Below, piece after piece: positions 51,629 through 59,347 of a stretch of DNA of 64,000 nt; the first letter of the stretch is position 1; each line of letters opens with the position of its first letter. The stretch is from Mycobacterium sp. E2479 (lineage in GTDB: Bacteria > Actinomycetota > Actinomycetes > Mycobacteriales > Mycobacteriaceae), in contig NZ_LZJR01000121.1 of the NCBI RefSeq assembly GCF_001667925.1, positions 1-64,000 of the forward strand, in the 5' to 3' direction. A program made the translations under genes and the position numbers. Under the pieces are notes generated by a model, which worked only from the letters and a program-made list of their open reading frames with translations, did not search any database and had not been told where the DNA came from.

Positions 51629-52069
51629 ACCGAAGACAGCATCGAGATCGACGCGCCACCGCAGCTGGTATGGGACGTCTTCAGCGCTGTCGAGCGCTGG
51701 CCGGAGTGGACCGCGTCGGTGACTTCCCTGGTGGGGCAGGACGGTCCCGCCCTCGCCGTGGGCCGGCGGTTCGCGATCAAGCAGCCCGGCATGCAGAAGC
51801 TGGTCTGGCAGGTCACCGGGGTCGACCCGGGCACGTCCTGGACCTGGGTCCAGCGCACCCCCGGCGCGAAGGTCATCGCGCGCCACTTCGTGACCGCCCG
51901 GCCCGACGGCGGCACGCTGGTGCGCCAGGAACTCGACCAGCGCGGCGTACTTGGCGCGCTGGTCGGGCGGTTGATGGTCAAGAAGACCAAGCGCTTCCTC
52001 GAGATGGAGGCCCGGGGCCTCAAGGCGCGGTCTGAGCAACTCAGCCGCGCCGATGGCGCGCACTCCTGA
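51623..52069 (+). CDS. SRPBCC (START-like) family protein
   Basis: A 148-aa lipid/polyketide-binding-fold protein: SIEIDAPPQLVWDVFSAVE, RWPEWTASVTSL, WQVTGVDPGTSWTWVQRTPG and TLVRQELDQRGVLG. Members bind hydrophobic ligands or act as cyclases; the specific ligand is unknown. The gene overlaps the following TetR gene by 17 bp. Start codon fixed by the palindrome position and by the family's usual N-terminus. Confidence 0.85.
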   Translation: MFTEDSIEIDAPPQLVWDVFSAVERWPEWTASVTSLVGQDGPALAVGRRFAIKQPGMQKLVWQVTGVDPGTSWTWVQRTPGAKVIARHFVTARPDGGTLVRQELDQRGVLGALVGRLMVKKTKRFLEMEARGLKARSEQLSRADGAHS

Positions 52070-52598
52070 CGCCCAGCGGCGCCGGCAACTGCTCGACGCG
52101 CTGATCGAAGAGTTCGCCGCCGGCGGCATCGGCGACCGTTCCCTACGCGAGGTGGCCGGCGCGGTGGGCACCAGCCATCGAATGCTGTTGCACCACTTCG
52201 GGTCCCGCGAGGATCTGCTGGTGGCGATCGTCGAGGAGGTCGAGCGCCGCCAGATGGCTGTCGTCCCCGATCTGCCGATGAACCCGGCCGACGGCTTCGC
52301 CGCGATGTGGGCCGACGTTCGACTTCCCGACCTACGCCAGCTGGAGCGGCTCTTCTTCGAGTGCTACGCGCGCGCTGCCCAGGGCGAAAAGCCTTTCGCG
52401 CGAATGGTTCCCGGTGCCGTCGACGGCTGGCTGCGGGAAGTCGAGAAAATCGCCGACGCCCCAGTGGACCCCGCGATGGTGAGGTTGGGGCTTGCCGTCA
52501 CCCGGGGCTTGCTCCTCGACCTGGTGGCCACCGACGATGAGGCCGGCGTGGACGCTGCCGCGCGGGCATTCATCGGGCTCTTGGCAGCAGCGAGATGA
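52053..52598 (+). CDS. TetR-family regulator, probably autoregulating with the SRPBCC gene
   Basis: A 181-aa repressor: HTH at residues 27-50 (RSLREVAGAVGTSHRMLLHH, then FGSREDLLVAIV), with a ligand domain rich in leucine and aspartate (RLPDLRQLERLFFECYARAA). Overlaps the SRPBCC gene at its start and converges with the next TetR gene, overlapping by 29 bp. It most likely binds the palindrome at 51603-51628; the ligand may be what the SRPBCC protein binds. Confidence 0.9.
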   Translation: MARTPDAQRRRQLLDALIEEFAAGGIGDRSLREVAGAVGTSHRMLLHHFGSREDLLVAIVEEVERRQMAVVPDLPMNPADGFAAMWADVRLPDLRQLERLFFECYARAAQGEKPFARMVPGAVDGWLREVEKIADAPVDPAMVRLGLAVTRGLLLDLVATDDEAGVDAAARAFIGLLAAAR

Positions 52599-53142
52599 GC
52601 GTGTCGACGAGTTCCTCGGCGTTGGTGTGCCACTTGTCCAGATCCATGTGGCCGCTTAAGTCCAAACCCGTGATGCCGTGGGCGCTGGTCAAAATGAGGG
52701 CCCCGTAGCGTCGCGCGTGCTGCGCACCCGTGATGCGACCAACTATCTCGAGAAACAGATCCTGCGCGCGTTCGGCCACCCGGATCGCTTCAGTCGGATC
52801 ACCGGCGGGTGGGGTGAACATCAGGCGGTAGAGGTGCGGGCGGGTGCGCCCGATCGCGATCAGCGACAGCAGGCCGGTGCGCAACGACTCTTCGGGCGGT
52901 TCGCTGCTATTGGCCAATATTTCGAGCGCGTCGGCCAATTCGCTCAAAGCGTTGGTGGCCAGGACTGCCAGCAGCGCATCCTTGTCGGCGAAGTGGCGAT
53001 ACGCCGCCGAGCGCGACACCCCACTGCGAGCACCCACCTCACGCAGCGTGACCGCCTCGACCCCGCCGAGGTCGAGCAGGACCCCGGCCGCCTCGATCAG
53101 CGACCTGCGGGTCGCCGCGGCGCTCTCGGCCCGTGTCGTCAC
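52570..53142 (-). CDS. TetR-family regulator divergent from an SDR gene
   Basis: A 190-aa repressor: HTH VTLREVGARSGVSRSAAYRH then FADKDALLAVLA; the C-terminal domain (IGRTRPHLYRLMFTPPAGDP, TSAHGITGLDLSGH) is of the TetR_C_13/WHG type. It is divergent from the SDR gene at 53256, and the 113-bp space between holds two matching operator-like sites, so it probably represses both itself and the SDR. Confidence 0.9.
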   Translation of the reverse strand: MTTRAESAAATRRSLIEAAGVLLDLGGVEAVTLREVGARSGVSRSAAYRHFADKDALLAVLATNALSELADALEILANSSEPPEESLRTGLLSLIAIGRTRPHLYRLMFTPPAGDPTEAIRVAERAQDLFLEIVGRITGAQHARRYGALILTSAHGITGLDLSGHMDLDKWHTNAEELVDTLISLLPRAR

Positions 53143-53180
53143 TCGGCGAGCATAAGCCGATGCGTGGCCGCCGACTTGCA

Positions 53181-53226
53181 GTTGACAACGTCAACTCAAC
53201 TGTTATTTTGAGATGACAGCGTCAAC
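53181..53226. promoter_or_regulatory. Twin operators between the TetR and SDR genes
   Basis: GTTGACAACGTCAAC at 53181-53195 is a perfect palindrome (6-3-6). GATGACAGCGTCAAC at 53212-53226 is the same with one changed arm base. Both are followed by TCAA; the centres are 31 bp (three helical turns) apart. The left site contains TTGACA (53182-53187), which could be a -35 box for the SDR gene. Confidence 0.7.
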
Positions 53227-53255
53227 TCAAACCCCCCACCCGGACGGAGCCCGCC

Positions 53256-54164
53256 ATGAATTCCTCGCATACCGACCGTCACGAACTGATCGTCGTGACC
53301 GGCGCTTCGACCGGCATCGGCGCGGCCACGGCTAAAGAGCTGGCCCGCAAAGGTTTTCATGTGCTGGCAGGCGTACGCCGCGAGGCCGACGCCGAAACGT
53401 TGCGCGGCTTGGGCATCGAAGGGATCGAGCCGCGCATCCTCGACATCACCGTCGAATCAAACGTGGCTGCCATCGCCGCGCGAATCGCCGATGACCCGCG
53501 CCCCCTTCGCGCGCTGGTCAACAACGCCGGGATCGCGATCAATGCGCCGGTTGAAACGCTGCCGATCGACCAGTGGCGCCGGCAGTTCGAGGTGAATCTG
53601 TTCGGCCACATTGCGATCACCCAGGCGCTCTTGCCGGCCCTGCTGCGCAGCTCGGGCACGGTCGTGAACATCAGTTCCGTCGGCGGCAAGGTGGTCTTGC
53701 CGACCTACGGCGCCTATGCCGGTTCGAAGTTCGCCCTCGAGGCCGTCAGCGACGCCCTGCGTCGTGAGGTCACAGACCTGGGCGTCAAGGTGGTCGTCGT
53801 CGAACCCGGCGCGGTCAAGACCGAGATCGCCGAGCGTGGAATCGCCACGGCGGAGGAACTGATGGCCGACATGACCGCCGGCCAACTCGCCCGCTACGGC
53901 GATGTCACGACGGCCGTCACGGCACAGGCGCGGTCGTTCAAGGATATTGGCGTTCCGGCCGAACACGCCGCGAAGGTGATCGCCAAGGCCGCGACCGCGT
54001 CTCGCCCCCGGACTCGCTACACCGTCGGACGCGACGCTGCGATCCTCGTGCGACTCAGCCGCGTCATCTCCGACCGGGTCCTGGACCGCATCGTGCGCCG
54101 CAATCTTCGGTCTTTTACCAAAGGCCCGGCTCTAAACGGCCGCCGCGCGGCGGTCGGCGTGTGA
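53256..54164 (+). CDS. Short-chain dehydrogenase/reductase
   Basis: A 302-aa classical SDR: cofactor motif VVTGASTGIGAATAKELA, NNAG in RALVNNAGIAINAP, catalytic Ser in VVNISSVGGKVVLP and YAGSK in TYGAYAGSKFALEAVSDAL, then VEPGAVKTEIAERG. Probably oxidises or reduces a lipid-derived or steroid-like alcohol; substrate unknown. Preceded by the twin TetR operators. Its 3' end overlaps the convergent monooxygenase gene by 33 bp. Confidence 0.93.
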   Translation: MNSSHTDRHELIVVTGASTGIGAATAKELARKGFHVLAGVRREADAETLRGLGIEGIEPRILDITVESNVAAIAARIADDPRPLRALVNNAGIAINAPVETLPIDQWRRQFEVNLFGHIAITQALLPALLRSSGTVVNISSVGGKVVLPTYGAYAGSKFALEAVSDALRREVTDLGVKVVVVEPGAVKTEIAERGIATAEELMADMTAGQLARYGDVTTAVTAQARSFKDIGVPAEHAAKVIAKAATASRPRTRYTVGRDAAILVRLSRVISDRVLDRIVRRNLRSFTKGPALNGRRAAVGV

Positions 54165-55685
54165 ACCTTTGCCAACCCCGAAGAACTGGTACTCGTCGAG
54201 CTTGACCGAGCGAGTCGCCCGCCAGTACTCCCAGGTGTAGCCGCCCCAGAGCACCGTGTTCTTGCCGTGCTCGTCCAGATACCAGCTGCTGCAACCGCCG
54301 CTGTTCCACACCGACGGGCCCAGCCTGCGTTGCAACTCGTCGTTGAACTTGTCCTGGGCGGCGCGGGTTGGAGCCAGCGCCTGCGCGCCCAGCTTGTCGC
54401 AAGTCGCGATAGCGTCTGCGACGTAACGGATCTGGGATTCGATCATGAACACCACCGAGTTGTGTCCCAGCCCGGTGTTGGGTCCCAGCAGGAAGAACAG
54501 GTTGGGCACGTCGGCGACGGTGATGCCGCGGTGCGCGCCGATGCCCTCGCGGTTCCAGCGGTCCACCAGGTCCTCGCCGTGCAGTCCCTTGATCTGGACG
54601 TAGGTGTAGGAGTCGGTGACGTGGAAGCCGGTGGCGTACACGATCACGTCGGCCTGGCGGTGGGTGCCGTCGGCCGTGACGATGCCGTCGGCGGTGATCC
54701 TCGAAATGTGGTCGGTGACCAGTTCGGTCTTGGGGTCGGCGACCGCGCCGTAATAGGTGGAGGAGTTCAGGATTCGCTTGCAGCCGATGCGGTAGTTCGG
54801 GATCAGCTTGCGCCGCAGCTCCTTGTCCTTGACCGAGCGGCGAATGTTGTATTTGCAGTAGGACTCGATGAACTTGAGCAGGTTCGGCCGTTTGGTCATG
54901 CCGATGGCCAGCGCTTCCTGGCTCCAGTAGATCGCGAGCCGGACCATCGCGCGCAGGCCGGGCACGTTCTCCATGGCCCGGCGCACGGCCGATGGGATCT
55001 CGGGGTTCGAGCGCGGGACCACCCACGGCGGAGTGCGTTGGTAGAGCTGAAGTTCGGCGACCTGTCCGACGATCTCCGGCACGATCTGGATCGCACTCGC
55101 GCCGGTTCCGATCACCGCCACCCGCTTTCCGGTCAGGTCGACACTGTGGTCCCACTCCGCGGAATGGAAAGCGGCGCCGCGAAATTCGTCTCGTCCCTGG
55201 ATGTCGGGCATGGACGGGATGTGGAGCGCGCCGGCACCCGAGATCAGGAATTGCGCGACGTACTCGCGCCCGTCCGCGGTGAACACGTGCCAGCGGTTCT
55301 CGTCATCATCCCAGTGGGCACGGTCAACCAGCGAGTTGAATTCGACGTAGCGGCGCAGGCCGTACTTCTCGGTGACACCTTTGAGGTAGTCCCAAATCTC
55401 GGGCTGGAAAGAGAACGGGTTTTTCCAGTCGGGCTTCGGTTCGAACGAGAACGAGTACAGATGCGACGGGATGTCGCAGGCGCACCCGGGGTAACTGTTG
55501 TCTCGCCACGTGCCGCCGATGTCGTCGGCCTTTTCCAGGATGACGAAACCGACGCCCTGCTTCTGCAGCGCGATGGCCATCCCCAGGCCGGAGAATCCGG
55601 TCCCGATGATGACGGCGCGCGTGTGCACCGGCCTTTGGGCGGTAGCCCCCGGGATTGTCTCGGTTTGTGTCACGACGTCGGTCAC
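54132..55685 (-). CDS. Flavin-containing monooxygenase, Baeyer-Villiger type
   Basis: A 517-aa FAD/NADPH monooxygenase: FAD motif AVIIGTGFSGLGMAIALQKQ (in part GTGFSGLGMAIAL), the BVMO-like fingerprint FRGAAFHSAEWDH, and NADPH motif AVIGTGASAIQIVPEI. Also DVIVYATGFHV near residue 350. It would insert oxygen into ketones or oxidise heteroatoms. Equivalent of Rv3049c, whose homologues are partnered with the TetR next door (Rv3050c). A 22-bp palindrome lies 75 bp upstream of its start. Confidence 0.93.
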   Translation of the reverse strand: MTDVVTQTETIPGATAQRPVHTRAVIIGTGFSGLGMAIALQKQGVGFVILEKADDIGGTWRDNSYPGCACDIPSHLYSFSFEPKPDWKNPFSFQPEIWDYLKGVTEKYGLRRYVEFNSLVDRAHWDDDENRWHVFTADGREYVAQFLISGAGALHIPSMPDIQGRDEFRGAAFHSAEWDHSVDLTGKRVAVIGTGASAIQIVPEIVGQVAELQLYQRTPPWVVPRSNPEIPSAVRRAMENVPGLRAMVRLAIYWSQEALAIGMTKRPNLLKFIESYCKYNIRRSVKDKELRRKLIPNYRIGCKRILNSSTYYGAVADPKTELVTDHISRITADGIVTADGTHRQADVIVYATGFHVTDSYTYVQIKGLHGEDLVDRWNREGIGAHRGITVADVPNLFFLLGPNTGLGHNSVVFMIESQIRYVADAIATCDKLGAQALAPTRAAQDKFNDELQRRLGPSVWNSGGCSSWYLDEHGKNTVLWGGYTWEYWRATRSVKLDEYQFFGVGKGSHADRRAAAV

Positions 55686-55759
55686 GGTCGATCGGTCCTT
55701 CTATCCAGGCCTACGGGTCGGCGTTAGCCAGCGTATTCGCCTGCGCCCCGGCTGACGCA

Positions 55760-55781
55760 GATACCCAGTACCCAGGGTATC
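55760..55781. promoter_or_regulatory. 22-bp palindrome upstream of the monooxygenase gene
   Basis: GATACCC and GGGTATC flank AGTACCCA. It sits in the 149-bp gap between the TetR gene and the monooxygenase gene, both read leftward, 75 bp before the monooxygenase start. A TetR operator is the natural interpretation, the neighbouring TetR being the candidate. Confidence 0.55.
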
Positions 55782-55834
55782 GGTTGGGACGAGTGTTATC
55801 GATGGCCGCGACGGTTGTCAACGGCGCTGCTCGC

Positions 55835-56563
55835 TCAGCTCACAGCCGGGTTGCCGGCCACCATGTCGTGAATCGGCAGGTCAGGATTCATCGTGATACC
55901 CAGGGCCTCGGCGGTGCCGACGATCACTCCCATCATGATCGTCGTCAAATGCGCGACGAACTGCTCGCGCGACATCAGCCGCGGGCTGTCCGGCTCGGGA
56001 CCCAGCCACCACTCGGTGGCCGACGCGGCACAGCCGAACGCCGCGTGCCCGGCGAGTTCGACCGCCGCGTGGTCGAGCTCCATCTCGCTGAGCTCGCTGT
56101 CGAACATGTCGGCCACGGCCAGGGTGATTCCACGTCCCTCGTTGAGGACCTGGGGGGTGGCCGCCGACCGGCCCTGGATGAACACGCGCAGCACGTTGGG
56201 ATGCTTGTCGACCAGGATCACGTACTCCTCGACGCTGCGCCGAATCACCTCGCGGGCCGAGTCGGTCCTCAGGTCGATGGACGGAAAGATCGCTGCCCAC
56301 AGCATGTCGCGCAGCCGCTCCCCGATCGCCTCGAACAGGTCCGATTTGTCGTGAAAATGGCGGTAGATCTTCGGTTTGGCGGTGCCGGCCTCCTCGGCGA
56401 TTTCTCGCACCGACAGCTCGGGCCCGAGGCGGTCGATCGCGCGGAAGGCCGCGTCGACGATTTCGTTGCGCACTTTCTTGCGGTGCTCGCGCCAGCGTTC
56501 GCTGCGCGCGTCGACCTTGGCCCCGGGCTTGGCGCTGGGGTGGGGTCTAGAAGGTCGAGGCAT
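55835..56563 (-). CDS. TetR-family regulator (Rv3050c-like)
   Basis: A 242-aa repressor with a basic N-terminal extension (SRPHPSAKPGAKVDARSERW), HTH LSVREIAEEAGTAKPKIYRH then FHDKSDLFEAIG, and a large ligand domain. The ATG at 56563 (MPRPSRPHPS) is preferred; the frame reaches 56581. Equivalent of Rv3050c. Probably controls the monooxygenase gene through the palindrome at 55760-55781. Beyond it the M. tuberculosis order is broken by accessory genes. Confidence 0.92.
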   Translation of the reverse strand: MPRPSRPHPSAKPGAKVDARSERWREHRKKVRNEIVDAAFRAIDRLGPELSVREIAEEAGTAKPKIYRHFHDKSDLFEAIGERLRDMLWAAIFPSIDLRTDSAREVIRRSVEEYVILVDKHPNVLRVFIQGRSAATPQVLNEGRGITLAVADMFDSELSEMELDHAAVELAGHAAFGCAASATEWWLGPEPDSPRLMSREQFVAHLTTIMMGVIVGTAEALGITMNPDLPIHDMVAGNPAVS

Positions 56564-56637
56564 TCTCACCACGTCAAGCACTTTACCTCGTCGCCGCTTC
56601 TGACCTGGGCAGACTGGCGCAGAGCTCTGCGGCCATC

Positions 56638-57615
56638 TCAGTACGCTGCCCGCAGCACCTCGCTGGGAGACCGGCCGAATTGTCTGCGGTAATCGGCGGC
56701 GAACCGGCCCAGGTTGCCGAACCCCCAGCGGTAGGCAATGGCCGCGACGGTCACTCCCTCCTCGACGGAGGCCTGCCGCAGATCGGTATGCGCGCGGGCG
56801 AGACGAACAGATCTCAGATACGCCATCGGAGTCGTATCGAGGTGTTTGCGGAAAGCTTCCTGCAGGGCGCGAGTGCTCACCCGCGCCGCGACCGCGACGT
56901 CACCTATGCGGACATCCTCGGCGGCGGTCGCCTCGAGATAGGCGATCGCGCGGCGGAGGGCCGCCGGTCGGACGTTGCCGCCGGGACACATGCCGGCGGA
57001 GTGAGCGATCTCGGGATAGGCCTCGACGACGCTGGCCACCAACGTCCGAATCAACTGGCCGCGCAGTAGCGCCCCGGACGTCAGGAGTCCGCTAGGCCCG
57101 GCATTACGAAGCAGGAAGTGCATCATCTTCGCAACAGCCATCGTTCCCGTCTTCGACGGACGCCGGCTCAAGGGTATTCGGATCGGTCCCGGCTCATCCA
57201 TCGCAACGAGTTCGGCAACCGCCGTCTCGAATTCCGTCCGAGGAAGCATCACGTTGAACAGGTTGCAGTTTTCTTCCCAGCGCAGCTGGTACACAGTGTG
57301 CGCATCCAGGATCACGTGCTCGCCGGGCGGCACGAGCCGTTCGGCGCGCCCGGCACGGGCCACGAAGCGCCCGCTAATCTGTTGTGACACAAGGACGAAC
57401 TCGTCGAACGGCAGCGGATCAACCCAAGCAGTACCGGATCCGAAGGACGTGGAATTGACGCCGAACCCCGTGGCGCCCCCCTCCGCATGCCGCGCCCGGA
57501 ACCTTGACAGGCTGCCGCCGACGGTCAACCGGTGGGGACAGTAGGCGGACGTGAGTTGAGTGCGCGCCTCGTCTGGATCGGAGGTATCCGTCCGGATGCG
57601 GAGACTCTCGATCAT
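56638..57615 (-). CDS. AraC-family regulator
   Basis: A 325-aa regulator: an N-terminal cupin-like sensor (AraC_binding_2 type; LVSQQISGRFVARAGRAERL, VPPGEHVILDAHTVYQLRW) and a C-terminal double HTH (DVRIGDVAVAARVSTRALQE, AYLRSVRLARAHTDLRQ, YRWGFGNLGRFAADYRRQFG). It lies downstream of the BBE-type gene on the same strand and may activate the MmpS-MmpL-flavoprotein genes. The 57616-57832 gap contains nothing else that I can name. Confidence 0.92.
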   Translation of the reverse strand: MIESLRIRTDTSDPDEARTQLTSAYCPHRLTVGGSLSRFRARHAEGGATGFGVNSTSFGSGTAWVDPLPFDEFVLVSQQISGRFVARAGRAERLVPPGEHVILDAHTVYQLRWEENCNLFNVMLPRTEFETAVAELVAMDEPGPIRIPLSRRPSKTGTMAVAKMMHFLLRNAGPSGLLTSGALLRGQLIRTLVASVVEAYPEIAHSAGMCPGGNVRPAALRRAIAYLEATAAEDVRIGDVAVAARVSTRALQEAFRKHLDTTPMAYLRSVRLARAHTDLRQASVEEGVTVAAIAYRWGFGNLGRFAADYRRQFGRSPSEVLRAAY

Positions 57616-57832
57616 GATTGCTCCCGTTGGTGGCGCTACCGCGGGCCGCGCCCGCCCCGTTATTCGGATTCGGCAATTCTATTAGGACGCCGGGACCGCA
57701 TCGCTCCGCTCGGGCGGCGCACGCAGTGATCTTCGTTACTTCATCCGTTCTGGGGCAACATCCGTCATGGCGCCAAGAGATCTGGGCGATCCTAACCTCG
57801 CAGGATTCGCCCGCGCTGACCCACGAACGTGT

Positions 57833-59254
57833 TCAGGCGACCGTCGGTGCTCCGACGGCCGGCAACACGTTGTGGTTGAGGCGGAACATGTTGGTCGGGT
57901 CGTACATTTCTTTGACGGCCGCCAGGCGCTCGTAGCGCTCACGACCGTAGATCGCGAGCCCGTCACCCGCTTCGTCTGGAGCAAGGTTGTTCACCAGCCG
58001 CCGGTCGCCCCGCCACGGCGCCATGCCGTCGAGCAGCGCTGCGACCGACTCTTTGAGCCGTTGCTCCTCCGCCAGCGGGCCAACTTCAACGCCCAACAAG
58101 ACATATGGCAGGCCCCTGGTCGCCACCGAGTTGGGTACCGCCGGCTCCCGGTCCCATGCGCCCCCCAGGGCACGCAATTCAGCTATCCACATCGTTGTGT
58201 CGGAATCCGGACCGACGAGTGCGACCAGTTCATCCTGTGCCTCGGCGGGGAACTCCCGCAACATGATGCTGCGTTCGTAGTAGGGCAATGGCTTGGTTGG
58301 CTCGCTGTGGATGGATGCGACGTCGCTGTACGGCATCTCCGCGACCGTGTCCATGATCGCCGGAGCTATCGCCCGCAGCGGCGCCACCATTCGTTCGCCG
58401 TCCTCGGCCGTGCCGGTGTAGGCGATCCGCAAAGCCACAGTGAAGACGCCACGTAACTGGTCGGGCACCCCAGGCATCGACGGCAGCCGCAACGCGGCGA
58501 AAGACGTGCCCATGGTTTCCGGCGTGTGGGGGTGCCACGCGGCCCAGGCGTGTAGCACGTCGGCCATCCGCTCCCCCGGGAAATAAAGGCTGCCGCCGTA
58601 GAGGCGGGACACCGGGAACAAATCGAATTCCAGTGACGTGACCACCCCGAAGTTACCTTTGCCGCCGCGCAGCGCCCAGAACAGCTCGGGGTCGGATTCC
58701 GCGTCAACATGGCGCAATTCGCCGTCTGCGGTCACCACGTCAAGCGAACGCACGTGGTCCGCAGCGTAACCGTGGGAGCGGCCCAGGGTCGGGCTCAGAC
58801 CGCCTCCGAGGGTGTACCCGCAGACCCCCACCGTCGGGTTGGACCCATTCAACGGTGCCAGCCCGACCCTGGTGGCCTTCTGGACAACCTCCGCCCAGAT
58901 GGCTCCGGCGCCGACTTTCGCGGTGCGGCCCACCCTGTCGATGACGACACCATTCATCTTGTGGGTCGTGATCAAAACGGCACCCTGTGCCGTGCCGACG
59001 ACCTGATGGCCGGTAGTTTTCACCAAAACCGGCCGGCGCTGTCCCGCCGCGAAACGAACGGCCGCCCGAACGTCAATCACGCTGTGCGCCACCACAATCA
59101 CAGCGGGCAGGAGCTCGTGATTGAGGTTGAAAACCGCGCGTTCGTCGTCATATCCCGCATCACCCGGCAGCAGAACCGACCCGGCCACCGCCGTTGCCAG
59201 GGCTGCGGTGGCGTCGGGCCGAACTGGTGGTAAGGACGCGTCATCGACGCTCAT
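57833..59254 (-). CDS. BBE-type FAD-linked oxidoreductase
   Basis: A 473-aa flavoprotein: the PCMH FAD domain with RPVLVKTTGHQVVGTAQGA (the His that usually carries FAD covalently), NPTVGVCGYTLGGGLSPTLG and LRGGKGNFGVVTSLEFDLFP, and the C-terminal berberine-bridge tail MYDPTNMFRLNHNVLP. The second covalent anchor Cys of bicovalent members is Asn here, so FAD is probably bound through one residue. No signal peptide. The ATG at 59254 with AAAGAGG upstream was chosen. It follows mmpL by 93 bp. It may oxidise a secondary metabolite exported by MmpL; inference. Confidence 0.9.
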   Translation of the reverse strand: MSVDDASLPPVRPDATAALATAVAGSVLLPGDAGYDDERAVFNLNHELLPAVIVVAHSVIDVRAAVRFAAGQRRPVLVKTTGHQVVGTAQGAVLITTHKMNGVVIDRVGRTAKVGAGAIWAEVVQKATRVGLAPLNGSNPTVGVCGYTLGGGLSPTLGRSHGYAADHVRSLDVVTADGELRHVDAESDPELFWALRGGKGNFGVVTSLEFDLFPVSRLYGGSLYFPGERMADVLHAWAAWHPHTPETMGTSFAALRLPSMPGVPDQLRGVFTVALRIAYTGTAEDGERMVAPLRAIAPAIMDTVAEMPYSDVASIHSEPTKPLPYYERSIMLREFPAEAQDELVALVGPDSDTTMWIAELRALGGAWDREPAVPNSVATRGLPYVLLGVEVGPLAEEQRLKESVAALLDGMAPWRGDRRLVNNLAPDEAGDGLAIYGRERYERLAAVKEMYDPTNMFRLNHNVLPAVGAPTVA

Positions 59255-59347
59255 GGCGGACAACCTCTTTCGTATCGGGATACATTTGCGGGCAGGCAAC
59301 TGGGGTTCCGGATCTGACGCTCGGCGTGGTAACTGTCTGCACACCGT

